NCBI GenBank assembly: GCA_023252155.1
Contig: JAHEXJ010000008.1
Location: 1-51,381, forward strand
Direction of reading: 5' to 3'
DNA from: Actinomycetes bacterium
GTDB lineage: Bacteria > Actinomycetota > Actinomycetes > Nanopelagicales > Nanopelagicaceae
Length of the DNA: 51,381 nucleotides
A program made the translations under genes and the position numbers. The notes below the pieces were generated by a model. It saw only the letters and a list, made by a program, of their open reading frames with translations, did not search any database and was not told the DNA's origin. This document shows positions 17,936 through 26,085 of the stretch, piece after piece (within the stretch, counting starts at the first letter, position 1; every line of letters starts with the position of its first letter).

Positions 17936-18857
17936 ATACGTGATCCTTTGCTGTCGTGGAGTTCGGTGTTGACATGGCTCGAGCGCTCATGACGGCTTCC
18001 TCGATTTCTATTGCGACTTCATCCTCAATTGCCTTGTATTGCGCCGCAAGATCCGAATTTGCTTTTAGTTTAAGTCTGGCAATTGGCTCATCCAAACGAG
18101 CCTGTGCCAAATCGCCTGCGGGACGATACTGCTGAGCGTCCCCGCTGTAATGACCAACCAATCGAGCTGTCTTGGCTTCAATTAGCGTTGGCCCTTTGCC
18201 TGCCCGTGCACGCTCGACAGCTTGATAAGAGGCATCCGCCACAGCTTGCACATCGTTTCCATCAACGCTTACACCAGGAATTCCAAATGCGGGAGCGCGC
18301 TCGACAAGCGTTGTGCTTCGAATCATGTCCTTGATCGGACTCATTTCGGAATACACGTTGTTCTCCACGATAAAAATCAGAGGCAAGTCCAACACCGCAG
18401 CAAGATTAAGAGTTTCCGGAACGACTCCTTGGTTGACTGCACCATCACCGAAACTCACCACGACAACTTGCCCAGTTGCTTTTATCTTTGCACTCAAGGC
18501 CGCCCCTGCAGCGATGGGAGCCCCGGCGCCTACAATTGAATTCTCACCAAGAAAACCATCCTTAAGTGAAGAAAAGAAAGGAGAGCCAGCTCGACCACTA
18601 TTGAGATCTGATTCGCGCCCCATGAACTCAGCGAACAGTTGAGAAAGACTCACGCCACGGGCGATTGCCCATCCATGACCCCGATAAGTAGCACTTACCC
18701 AATCAGTTGGTTCCAGAGTTGAAAGCACGCCGACTGGAATGGCCTCTTGTCCGTTGCAAAGATGCACCGAACCCGGGATCTCTCCACCCTCCTTCAGGCT
18801 CAGAACCCGCTCTTCAAACAGACGGATGCGACAAAGTTCGCGAAACGTATTCTCCAT
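17928..18857 (-). CDS. 2-oxoacid dehydrogenase-type E1 component, alpha subunit (TPP-binding)
   Basis: 309 residues. The TPP/Mg motif GDG (137-139) is followed 26 residues later by NN (166-167), exactly the family spacing. RGHGWAIARG near 59-68 matches the active-site loop region. The protein lacks an N-terminal extension. This is the first gene of a five-gene operon (E1 alpha, E1 beta, SDR, regulator, amidohydrolase). TTAGGA lies about 8 nt before the ATG, and TTGCCA with AATATC at 17-nt spacing is a weak promoter candidate upstream. Acetoin- or branched-chain-type substrate cannot be decided from sequence. Confidence 0.92.
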   Translation of the reverse strand: MENTFRELCRIRLFEERVLSLKEGGEIPGSVHLCNGQEAIPVGVLSTLEPTDWVSATYRGHGWAIARGVSLSQLFAEFMGRESDLNSGRAGSPFFSSLKDGFLGENSIVGAGAPIAAGAALSAKIKATGQVVVVSFGDGAVNQGVVPETLNLAAVLDLPLIFIVENNVYSEMSPIKDMIRSTTLVERAPAFGIPGVSVDGNDVQAVADASYQAVERARAGKGPTLIEAKTARLVGHYSGDAQQYRPAGDLAQARLDEPIARLKLKANSDLAAQYKAIEDEVAIEIEEAVMSARAMSTPNSTTAKDHVYA

Positions 18858-18928
18858 GGATGTTTCCTAACAAATAGCCGAATTAAGATCGATATTCTGA
18901 TTCTACTAATCAATGGCAAAAAAAGAAA

Positions 18929-18969
18929 GTGTCTAGAGGTATTCACCCTAAATAGAAGCACCTCTACAC
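18929..18969. promoter_or_regulatory. Interrupted inverted repeat over the dehydratase promoter (candidate operator)
   Basis: Left arm GTGTCTAGAGGT (18929-18940) and right arm ACCTCTACAC (18960-18969) are inverted copies with seven perfect inner pairs (TAGAGGT/ACCTCTA), and the outer pairs continue after a 2-nt skip. The repeat flanks the -35 and covers most of the -10 box of the rightward promoter, a good place for a repressor. The likely regulator is the HTH protein at 14856-16178, by proximity only. Confidence 0.5.
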
Positions 18970-18970
18970 T
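18942..18970 (+). promoter_or_regulatory. Promoter of the enolase-superfamily gene
   Basis: A -35 TTCACC (18942-18947) and -10 TACACT (18965-18970) are separated by 17 nt. The transcript would have a leader of about 45 nt with a strong ribosome site (GGAGG, 4 nt before the ATG at 19023), so this gene is not leaderless, unlike many others here. Confidence 0.55.
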
Positions 18971-19022
18971 TAATACATAGGTGAGGCTGTGAAAAAAAAT
19001 CACAAACGATTACGGAGGAAAA

Positions 19023-20150
19023 ATGCACATTACCAGGGTGGATTCGAAAGTCGTCGGTACGGCGCACTTCGTCCAAATCGAATGTAACGATGGCACCGTG
19101 GGTATTGGGCAATCAGCATGTTGGGCATACCCCGAAGCTGTTCACACCATTATCGAAACTTTTCAAGATTACTTGGTCGGGGCCGACCCGCTTCGAATCG
19201 AACACCACTGGCAATACCTCTATCGAATGGGACCCTTTCGAGGATCAGTTCTCACCTCAGCTGTAAGCGCCATCGATATTGCCCTTTGGGATATCAAGGG
19301 AAAAATCCTTGAGGTGCCTATCTATCAATTGCTCGGCGGTGCCGTGCGTGAAAAAATTCGCCTACACCTGCTTCTGCCTGGAACGGGCACCGAAGCACTC
19401 GTCAGCCAAGCCAAAATCGCAGTGAAAGATGGATTCACGGCTATCAAAATGGATCCGCTGCCTGGAAACTACGCGGATCTCGGATTGGCTGAACTTGTTC
19501 GCCAAACTTCGGAAACCACTCATACCGTTCGCGATGCTGTTGGGCCAGAGATAGATCTCATATTTGAGCTTCATCGAAAATTGACGCCGTTGAAGGCGCC
19601 AAGTGTCATCGCCGCAATCAGTTCTACCCTCCCACTTATGATCGAAGATCCGATCCAGATAGACAGCATCTCTTCACAGGCAGACATGGCGAGATTGAAT
19701 GCGGCTCCTATTGGTAACGGAGAACGGATGCATACCATTTGGGAGTTTCGTGAACTCCTAGTTCAGGGAGGTGCGCAATATGTGCGACCCGATCTCGGTC
19801 TCGCTGGAGGAATTACACATACGAAGAAGATCGCCGCTATTGCGGAATCATTTCATTCTTCAGTAATTATGCACAATTGTCTTGGGCCCGTCCTCACTAC
19901 TGCCGCTATTCATCTGGCAGCCTCAATACCCAATTTCGAAGTGCTTGAGTACAGCCCTTTCGACGATTCTCTTCCAGGACCGAAAATAAAACCTAGTGTC
20001 CGACGCGAAGGAGGTTGGATGCCACTCCCAACGCAACCCGGACTCGGCGTAGAGATTGACTGGGACGGTTTAGATGCACACGATCTAGTAGGACGTCCTA
20101 TAACACAAATACCACTTCGTCAGGATGGGTCAGTCGCCTACTCTGTTTAA
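19023..20150 (+). CDS. Mandelate racemase/muconate lactonizing (enolase superfamily) sugar-acid dehydratase
   Basis: 375 residues. An N-terminal capping domain is followed by a TIM barrel. By comparison with the galactonate/mannonate dehydratase (DgoD/ManD) group, the metal ligands appear to be E182 (in FELHRKL, where many members have Asp), E208 (MIEDPI) and E234 (GNGER), with H184 and H284 (MHNCLGP) as the likely acid/base residues. LTPLKA after E182-H184 recalls the ManD motif. It probably dehydrates an acid sugar to a 2-keto-3-deoxy acid; the substrate is not determinable. It is transcribed divergently from the E1 operon and converges on the mutarotase gene with a 9-nt gap. Confidence 0.88.
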   Translation: MHITRVDSKVVGTAHFVQIECNDGTVGIGQSACWAYPEAVHTIIETFQDYLVGADPLRIEHHWQYLYRMGPFRGSVLTSAVSAIDIALWDIKGKILEVPIYQLLGGAVREKIRLHLLLPGTGTEALVSQAKIAVKDGFTAIKMDPLPGNYADLGLAELVRQTSETTHTVRDAVGPEIDLIFELHRKLTPLKAPSVIAAISSTLPLMIEDPIQIDSISSQADMARLNAAPIGNGERMHTIWEFRELLVQGGAQYVRPDLGLAGGITHTKKIAAIAESFHSSVIMHNCLGPVLTTAAIHLAASIPNFEVLEYSPFDDSLPGPKIKPSVRREGGWMPLPTQPGLGVEIDWDGLDAHDLVGRPITQIPLRQDGSVAYSV

Positions 20151-20159
20151 CTAAAAAAT

Positions 20160-20498
20160 CTAATATTTAAAGCGGAATACTTCCTTCAGCCAAAGAGGTT
20201 CCCCACCTGCGTCCGTTGTGGCTTCAAATAGATCCATCAAAGAAGCGCTCCATGCTTTCTGTACTTGATTCGCTGCCATAATCGCCATCGCATTGCTATA
20301 TCCCTGTAGTGCTTGCAACCGACAAACGACAATCTCCTCATGGCGCCAAATCTGATAATTGCAGATACCCACAAGATCTAGCATTTCTAGAAGCTCCGGC
20401 CAGACACTGCGATGACGAAGATCGTATTCCGCCCCCGCGCCGGACTTCAAACGATAGAGATACAAGAGAAACTCGTCCTCTTGCATATCCCCGTTCAT
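20160..20498 (-). CDS. RhaM-like L-rhamnose/fucose mutarotase (DUF718)
   Basis: 112 residues, the family size. The pattern YRLKSGAGAEYDLRHRSVWPELLEMLDLVGICNYQIW matches RhaM (L-rhamnose mutarotase), a dimeric ferredoxin-like protein that interconverts sugar anomers; H and W positions of the RHxxxWPEL motif are intact. Its ATG overlaps the upstream permease stop by 4 nt, so it is the last gene of the transporter operon. This is the clearest hint that the imported sugar may be a 6-deoxyhexose such as L-rhamnose or L-fucose. Confidence 0.85.
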   Translation of the reverse strand: MNGDMQEDEFLLYLYRLKSGAGAEYDLRHRSVWPELLEMLDLVGICNYQIWRHEEIVVCRLQALQGYSNAMAIMAANQVQKAWSASLMDLFEATTDAGGEPLWLKEVFRFKY

Positions 20499-21391
20499 CG
20501 GATCGAACCCGCCATTGCGCCAGAGAGAATCCGTCTTTGAAAAACGAGATAGACAAGAAGCACTGGAAGAAGAGCAACAAGAAGTCCAGCGCTTATGAGA
20601 GGGATAGAGATGTCATACTGCCCCGACAAAAGGGCAATACCCACCATTAATGTCGTTTTATCCGATCCACCCATGATTACAAGAGGCAGAAGAAGATCGT
20701 TCCACATCCAAACAAAATTCAAGATGGAGAGTGCAGCAATTGCCGGAGTGGCAATAGGTAAAAGAACCGAAAATAAAATCCGGAAATGCCCCGCTCCATC
20801 CATTCGGGCGGCCTCGACGAGTTCATCTGGAATCGTCTTAAAGTACGCTGCAAGTTGATAGGTCCCTAAAGGCAATCCAAATGCGGCCATCGCTAATATC
20901 AAGCCCTGGTAGGTGCCGCCGAAACCCATCTGTAAAATAGTTTCATACAATGGATAAATGATCGCTTGGCTAGGAATGACCAGCATCGCAATAACAAATA
21001 AGAAAATCAAATTGCTACCTCGAAATTTGATCTTTGTCACGGCATATGCGAGCAATAACGCACAAATCGTTGTCAATAGAATTCCACCGATAGTAACAAT
21101 TGCACTATTCATGAAAAGTCTCGGAACATTCATACGGGAAAATGTTTCGCGGTAATTCTGAATACTCAGATGACCTGGCAACGAAAGTGGGTTCCTTGCA
21201 TATTCAGGACTGCTCTTAAATGAGTTGAGTACTGTAAAAAGAAGAGGATAGAGGGCCGCCACCGCAATCATGAACAAGACGACGGTGATTATCCACTTAG
21301 TGCCAACGGACTTAATCAAAGCAACAAATGCTCTTCGATTCCTGATTTTTTTGTCCTCGTCCACAATTACGGTGCTGACTGTAGCCATCAT
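20495..21391 (-). CDS. Sugar ABC transporter permease (MalG type)
   Basis: 298 residues. Six membrane helices are expected, with the cytoplasmic EAA loop reading EAARMDGAGHFRILFSVLLP, which contacts the ATPase. The long-ish cytoplasmic N-terminus (about 30 residues) is typical of MalG-like subunits. The first ATG overlaps the partner permease stop by 4 nt. It belongs to the CUT1 group of carbohydrate importers with the preceding permease and binding protein. Confidence 0.93.
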   Translation of the reverse strand: MMATVSTVIVDEDKKIRNRRAFVALIKSVGTKWIITVVLFMIAVAALYPLLFTVLNSFKSSPEYARNPLSLPGHLSIQNYRETFSRMNVPRLFMNSAIVTIGGILLTTICALLLAYAVTKIKFRGSNLIFLFVIAMLVIPSQAIIYPLYETILQMGFGGTYQGLILAMAAFGLPLGTYQLAAYFKTIPDELVEAARMDGAGHFRILFSVLLPIATPAIAALSILNFVWMWNDLLLPLVIMGGSDKTTLMVGIALLSGQYDISIPLISAGLLVALLPVLLVYLVFQRRILSGAMAGSIR

Positions 21392-22320
21392 TTTTCAGCG
21401 CCCTTACCCTCGTGGTACATATATCGAACACTTAAGCCAGAAAAGATCGCCACAAAGACGAACAACGTCATACCGATGGCTGCTCCGTAACCTCGGTCCA
21501 AAAACTGAAATGTCGTGAGGAAAACCAGGAATTCGGGAAGCATTGTTGATACCCCCGGGCCCCCTTGCGTTAGTGCGTAAATCAAAGGGAACATCCAAAC
21601 AAGAACTCCCGAAGCGCATAAAACGGTCCAATAACCAACCATGGGTTTAATGAGTGGCAAAACTATTTGCAAGAGCATGCGCCAAAATCCTGCCCCGTCC
21701 AACCGCGAAGCTTCGATGACATCGAGTGGAATACTTGATAAGGCGGACAGATAAGTGAGGACCCCTAGCCCAAAGAAACTCCATAAGGCTACTGAAGTCA
21801 ATGACAAGAGAGAACTAGTTGGACCATTCAACCATGCAATTGCAAACCGCTTGAGTCCAACTGCGCGCAAAATTGAGTTTAGAGCTCCGTTGGGAGCCAA
21901 CATCTGTCGAAACATGATTCCAACCACAATTGGAGCAATCGTGTACGGCAAGAAATAGGTTGAACGAAAAAATTTCCAGCCAGGTGACTTCTGGAAGATC
22001 AAGACGGCAAGTATGAGGGGAAGTAAAATCCAAACGGGGAGCGTGCAAACAACAATGAAGGCGTGAAAAAAAGTTTTTCTTACTGTCGGATCATGCAACA
22101 TTCGATCGTAATTATGCAAGCCCGTGAATTTGGGATCGCTGAAACCTCTGGTTTCCAACATACTCAACCAGATCCCTTTAATGAGAGGGATGAATTTGAA
22201 CTCAAGAACTAGGAAAAGACCGGGAAGAACAAATAGGAATCCCACATATCGATGCAGTTTCGAAATTGCAGTGTTTCTCCGAAAAAATGAAACCAGCGCA
22301 CCGTCTTGAACGGTATTCAT
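21388..22320 (-). CDS. Sugar ABC transporter permease (MalF/UgpA type)
   Basis: 310 residues from the ATG at 22320, which has AAGGGGA about 9 nt upstream; a GTG at 22356 in the same frame is possible but has a poor ribosome site. The EAA loop EASRLDGAGFWRMLLQIVLPL is present in the second half and the first helix is preceded by RYVGFLFVLPGLF, both standard. It forms the membrane channel with the MalG-type subunit encoded next. Confidence 0.92.
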   Translation of the reverse strand: MNTVQDGALVSFFRRNTAISKLHRYVGFLFVLPGLFLVLEFKFIPLIKGIWLSMLETRGFSDPKFTGLHNYDRMLHDPTVRKTFFHAFIVVCTLPVWILLPLILAVLIFQKSPGWKFFRSTYFLPYTIAPIVVGIMFRQMLAPNGALNSILRAVGLKRFAIAWLNGPTSSLLSLTSVALWSFFGLGVLTYLSALSSIPLDVIEASRLDGAGFWRMLLQIVLPLIKPMVGYWTVLCASGVLVWMFPLIYALTQGGPGVSTMLPEFLVFLTTFQFLDRGYGAAIGMTLFVFVAIFSGLSVRYMYHEGKGAEK

Positions 22321-22384
22321 TGATGTATTCCCCTTGCGAGCCAATTTAATCCTCACCTTTTAGCGTTTCCTCGTAATTAAACAT

Positions 22385-22417
22385 AGTAGGGGCACAAGGC
22401 TTCCTCATACCCCTACT
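22385..22417 (-). other. Hairpin between the binding-protein and permease genes
   Basis: AGTAGGGG and CCCCTACT (22385-22392 and 22410-22417) form a perfect 8-bp stem with a 17-nt loop. There is no T tract. Hairpins here in mal-type operons usually protect the abundant binding-protein mRNA or reduce read-through into the permeases. Confidence 0.6.
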
Positions 22418-22433
22418 GGTGTTTTATATACTT

Positions 22434-23744
22434 TTAGTTCTTGCTTGGACTGTTCTGCAATGCAGTCTGCATTTGGGCGGTCCAATCAGCTACTGTCATT
22501 TGTCCGAGAGCTACTTGCTGCCACCCACGACTTAACGCATCAGCTTCTTGACTGCTAAGCAATACCCCGACGTGAAGAGTCGGGTGCGCAACAATCTTCT
22601 GAATCTGTGACAAGGCCGGTGAATTGGGAAGAGCGCTCTTGTCAACCTTCTTATTCAAAGCCTGACCCCCAACGTCTTTGACCCACAAGTTTCCATTAGT
22701 TGCGCCTGCAATCCACTTAACGAACTTAAAGGCAGCAACTTTTTGCTTGCTCCATGCAGTCACGCCATATACGGAGCCTTCAATTCCGGAGAACTTCTTG
22801 GCTAACGGAGCCGAGGGATCTATTGATGGCCAAAGCATGGCACCAAGGTTGGCATCTCCCAATGCTTTTCCAAATGACTGCCAGTTAACAGCATCTGAAA
22901 TAATCGTGCCAGCGAAAGCAGCTTTCCCACTTGAGAAGAGATCTGCCGCATCAGGCAACATCGAGATCGACGGTGCGTTTGTATTGGTCCAACCTGAGTT
23001 TGTCAGCATCGCAAGTCCTTGAAGGATTTTTACCATCTTTGGATCAGTCCATGGCATCTTTCCAGCAAGTATCTTTCGCATATCTGCTTCAGTCAGGTAG
23101 TTACGAGCAATTTCAGGAAAGTCCCAGTAAGCAGGGAATACGCCGGTGAGACCTAATGCTAGACAAGTGCTACCAGTGGCTTCAATGGCCTTGCATGCTG
23201 TGCCGAATTCAGACATCGTCGTAGGTGGCTTATTAGGATCAAGACCAGCCTTAGACAGAATTAACTTGTTGTAATACATGACGTTGCCTTGATAACTGAA
23301 AGGCAATCCGTAACATTTCTGAGTCACATCAAATCCGAGACATGCTCCACTATAGGTGAGTAGATCTTTACCGGCGGCACGGACATCTGCAGGAAGGGGA
23401 ACATAGGCTGATCGACGATCGAAAAGCTCTAGTCCTGCGTTATTTGCCATGACATCGGGCCCAGATTTCGAAGTGATATAGGGACCTTGTACTTCTGAAT
23501 ACTTGTCAAAAGGCACAGTCTCCAACTTCACCTTAATCGATGGATTGGCCTTTTGAAATGCGGCTACCGTATCCGCCCAGAATTTGGCATTGCCAGGAGC
23601 CCAGCCAAGTACTTTGATGGTCGTAACTTTAGGCGCCGCAAAACTGTAACTGCCACTCACAACGGCGAGCATCGCCGAAACAATTAGAGTAACAATTACG
23701 GGAAGCCCAAGTCGCTTTCCTCTGTATTGCTTTTCCCTCTTCAT
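22434..23744 (-). CDS. Extracellular sugar-binding protein of an ABC importer
   Basis: 436 residues. A Sec signal peptide (basic MKREKQYRGKR, hydrophobic core about 13-30, likely cut after SFA near residue 36) is followed by the bacterial solute-binding protein family 1 fold (WADTVAAFQKANPSIKVKLETVPFDKY). There is no lipobox cysteine. AAGGAG lies about 6 nt before the ATG. The gene is bracketed by two strong hairpins in the mRNA, consistent with higher output than the downstream permeases. Ligand unknown. Confidence 0.93.
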   Translation of the reverse strand: MKREKQYRGKRLGLPVIVTLIVSAMLAVVSGSYSFAAPKVTTIKVLGWAPGNAKFWADTVAAFQKANPSIKVKLETVPFDKYSEVQGPYITSKSGPDVMANNAGLELFDRRSAYVPLPADVRAAGKDLLTYSGACLGFDVTQKCYGLPFSYQGNVMYYNKLILSKAGLDPNKPPTTMSEFGTACKAIEATGSTCLALGLTGVFPAYWDFPEIARNYLTEADMRKILAGKMPWTDPKMVKILQGLAMLTNSGWTNTNAPSISMLPDAADLFSSGKAAFAGTIISDAVNWQSFGKALGDANLGAMLWPSIDPSAPLAKKFSGIEGSVYGVTAWSKQKVAAFKFVKWIAGATNGNLWVKDVGGQALNKKVDKSALPNSPALSQIQKIVAHPTLHVGVLLSSQEADALSRGWQQVALGQMTVADWTAQMQTALQNSPSKN

Positions 23745-23774
23745 CTTGATCTCCTTTGGGTGATTGGGGGGATT

Positions 23775-23802
23775 TTTTTGACAGCAGAAATGCTGTCAAA
23801 AA
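23775..23802. other. 12-bp perfect hairpin/palindrome in front of the binding-protein gene
   Basis: TTTTTGACAGCA and TGCTGTCAAAAA are perfect inverted copies separated by GAAA (plus strand reading). The right arm covers the stop codon of the Gfo/Idh/MocA gene. The T run is on the 5' side and the A run on the 3' side on both strands, the reverse of a Rho-independent terminator, so it is either an mRNA stabilising structure or a DNA operator. Confidence 0.65.
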
Positions 23803-24776
23803 TTTGTGGCACGCAATCGCGTGATTTCGCCACCATTGCTGGCGCTACGGAGAACGGCTTGTGCGATTTCTACGACATGAACCCCTTCTTCAGGAGTACA
23901 TAACGTAGACGGCTGGTTTTTCAGAACACAATCAAGGAAGTACTGCAACTCAGCAACGAGCGGTGCGTTCTCGATACCAAAACCGAAATGCTGGGGTTCA
24001 TCGTCAACGGAGGCAGTTTCGAGATGAGCCGTGCGGCCTGTTCCAAAGACACTCACGCTGTCGTCCACTTGTGCAGGGTCACCTTCAGAAAGAAGGCAAG
24101 ACACTTGAATCGTCGAAATGGCTCCACCATTGTGCAGACAGTGAGCAACAAAATAATCAACCTTGCCCTGCGAATTTCGGTGTTCAAGGGCACTTACTTC
24201 CGTTACCGGTCGAGCGGTAAGCCAGATCGCCAGATCGAAGTCATGCACTCCCAATAGAAACGCTGGATGAATATCTGGATAGAGGGAAATTAAGGCGCGG
24301 GATCGATTACGACTCAGCGTCACACCCACTACGGAACCGAATGCCGGTTGACTAATCACTGTCTTGAGATTTTGATGTCCCTGAGAAAAGCGGAGGAGAT
24401 GCCCTGGAAGGCACTTTCGCCCAAGGGCGGCCGCGACTTCAGCAAACTTTTGCGCATCCTCTGGAGAATCTGCAAAAGGTTTCTCAACAAGAACGTCGAC
24501 CCCCGCGGACATTAATTCTGTAGCGATGTGCAGTCGGGTTTTGCTCGGAGTAACAATTGACGCGGCATCCAATTTAGTCTCGGCCAACATTTCAGCCACT
24601 GAACTGAAAATCTTTGCGGTCTTTGCCAACGGATCTCTTTGCCACTCTAAACGACGTTTCTCGTTTGGTTCCACAATTGCAACGAGTCGGACCGAAGGCA
24701 TCCCTGCATATACGGAGACATGCTCTCTCCCAAATATGCCCCCTCCGATTACCGCAACGCGGATTGGCAGTGTCAT
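23796..24776 (-). CDS. Gfo/Idh/MocA family NAD(P)-dependent sugar dehydrogenase
   Basis: 326 residues. The N-terminal Rossmann fold shows IGGGIFGREH near 10-19, and EKPFADSPEDAQ carries the family EKP lysine motif. A C-terminal alpha/beta dimerisation domain follows. Such enzymes oxidise sugars, inositols or deoxysugars at a ring carbon, often making a lactone when acting at C1. It overlaps the M20 gene by 4 nt (ATGA). With a lactonase-type hydrolase and an acid-sugar dehydratase in the same island, a first oxidation step is plausible. Confidence 0.88.
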   Translation of the reverse strand: MTLPIRVAVIGGGIFGREHVSVYAGMPSVRLVAIVEPNEKRRLEWQRDPLAKTAKIFSSVAEMLAETKLDAASIVTPSKTRLHIATELMSAGVDVLVEKPFADSPEDAQKFAEVAAALGRKCLPGHLLRFSQGHQNLKTVISQPAFGSVVGVTLSRNRSRALISLYPDIHPAFLLGVHDFDLAIWLTARPVTEVSALEHRNSQGKVDYFVAHCLHNGGAISTIQVSCLLSEGDPAQVDDSVSVFGTGRTAHLETASVDDEPQHFGFGIENAPLVAELQYFLDCVLKNQPSTLCTPEEGVHVVEIAQAVLRSASNGGEITRLRATNF

Positions 24777-25948
24777 GGTTTACGACGATCCACTAACTGA
24801 ACAAGCATCGTCTTCAAAGCTTTGATACCTACTTCAATGCACCCTTCATCAACATCAAAGTTTGAAGAATGTAGCGGGGATGAAAATCCCTTTGCATCAG
24901 GCGAGGTTCCCAGTTTCATGTATAACATCGGTCCAAGTTCACCCAACAGGGCGAAATCATCTGAGGTCAAAGGTGGTGAGTCTATTTGAAAAGCTTGAAT
25001 TCCATCATTAGACAAATTTTCTAGAGCGATCTTGACGAGTTGGACATCATTCATCAAAGCAGGCATTTCGTTTGCCCACGTGATGGAACTGGATAACCCG
25101 ACAACATCGGCCACGCCAGCACAAACCCTTTCAATTGTTTGCTTTAGTCGATCTCTTACAAATGGATCATGAGTTCGGAGTGTTCCAGTCAATTCAGCAG
25201 AAGCGGCTAAGGCACTTTGCGAGGAGCCGGCATGAAAAGTGCCAACGTTGAATCCGACAAGATCGTTGGGATTGCGCTCTCTATTCAAACTGGCATGCAG
25301 GGCCAATACCGCGTTGCTTGCCGCCAAGATTGCATCTCGTCCATTTGCTGGGGTTGCCACATGCGCCGAAACCCCTAAAAACGTCACGCTGAATGCATCT
25401 TTGGCGGCCATTGCCGCTCCCACATCGACCCCGATCATTCCAACCTGAAGCTGTGGCCAACAATGCAATCCAAGAACAGCCGTGTAAGTCTTGTCTAAAT
25501 ACCCGGACTCGAGCATCGCCCGAGCCCCAGAGCCCTGCCCGAAGGGGATTTCTTCGGCAGGCTGAAACATCAGAGTTACTCTCTGACGTAAATCAGGCTG
25601 GGTGCTTAACTGCTCTGCAAGGCCGAGTAGGACAGTCATATGTACATCGTGACCACACGCGTGGGCCACCCCAGGATTCTGTGATGAATAGGCAACATCC
25701 TTTCCATCTCGGATCGGATAGGCGTCCATATCAGCTCTTAATAGGATCCGAGAACCCTCATAATCACCTGCCCACTGTGCCAAAACCCCGGTTCCGCCGA
25801 CCTGAGACTTCACTGACCAACCCAAATCAATGAGCTGATTTGCCACGATCCCGCTTGTTCTATACTCCTCGAAGCGCAATTCGGGATGAGAATGAAAGTC
25901 TCGTCGAAGAGCACTAAGCCTGTCATAAAAGTCAGAATGAGTGTACAT
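24773..25948 (-). CDS. M20 family metallo-amidohydrolase (hippurate hydrolase/aminoacylase-like)
   Basis: 391 residues from the ATG at 25948; in-frame TTG and GTG at 25957 and 25954 are alternatives and none has a clear ribosome site. The metal-site motif HACGHDVHM and the catalytic-glutamate region PAEEIPFGQGSGARAM are intact. The family deacylates N-acyl amino acids, but members also remove acyl groups from other amides. It is the first gene of the transporter operon, which suggests that the imported compound or its product carries an N-acyl group; this is inference. Confidence 0.88.
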   Translation of the reverse strand: MYTHSDFYDRLSALRRDFHSHPELRFEEYRTSGIVANQLIDLGWSVKSQVGGTGVLAQWAGDYEGSRILLRADMDAYPIRDGKDVAYSSQNPGVAHACGHDVHMTVLLGLAEQLSTQPDLRQRVTLMFQPAEEIPFGQGSGARAMLESGYLDKTYTAVLGLHCWPQLQVGMIGVDVGAAMAAKDAFSVTFLGVSAHVATPANGRDAILAASNAVLALHASLNRERNPNDLVGFNVGTFHAGSSQSALAASAELTGTLRTHDPFVRDRLKQTIERVCAGVADVVGLSSSITWANEMPALMNDVQLVKIALENLSNDGIQAFQIDSPPLTSDDFALLGELGPMLYMKLGTSPDAKGFSSPLHSSNFDVDEGCIEVGIKALKTMLVQLVDRRKP

Positions 25949-25960
25949 TTCCACCAATGT

Positions 25961-25983
25961 CCGTAATTAAGCGATAATTACGG
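25961..25983. promoter_or_regulatory. Perfect 9-bp palindrome between two divergent catabolic genes (candidate operator)
   Basis: CCGTAATTA (25961-25969) and TAATTACGG (25975-25983) are exact inverted copies around a 5-nt centre. The site is just upstream of the M20 gene start and 100 nt before the GH20-like gene, so one bound regulator could control both directions. A partial copy (CGTAATTAA) occurs upstream of the MalF-type gene near 22372-22380. Confidence 0.55.
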
Positions 25984-25986
25984 AAT

Positions 25987-26017
25987 GCTATTGTCGCTTC
26001 TGGAAATCGTCAATAGC
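25987..26017. promoter_or_regulatory. Second inverted repeat in the divergent region
   Basis: GCTATTG (25987-25993) and CAATAGC (26011-26017) are perfect 7-bp inverted copies with a 17-nt spacer. The right arm lies directly in front of the AAGGGG ribosome site of the small upstream frame at 26031. It may be a second operator or an RNA hairpin in the leader. Confidence 0.35.
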
Positions 26018-26030
26018 CAAAGGGGTCCTC

Positions 26031-26084
26031 ATGAATATCCACCAGATCCTGGAAACACACCGTCTGACCGAAGAGAGGCGCTGA
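26031..26084 (+). CDS. 17-residue upstream open frame (possible leader peptide)
   Basis: ATG at 26031 preceded by AAGGGG with good spacing, reading MNIHQILETHRLTEERR and ending in TGA just 1 nt before the ATG of the GH20-like gene. The ribosome site is better than that of many real genes here, and the stop/start spacing suggests coupled re-initiation. No known leader peptide is recognised. Confidence 0.35.
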   Translation: MNIHQILETHRLTEERR

Positions 26085-26085
26085 T

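Noticed and set aside
20151-20159. Terminator between the convergent dehydratase and mutarotase genes
   Set aside because: The gap is 9 nt of A/T-rich sequence with no stem.
23775-23802. Calling the 12-bp hairpin a Rho-independent terminator
   Set aside because: The T run is 5' and the A run 3' on both strands, the opposite of the terminator layout, and the operon continues through it.
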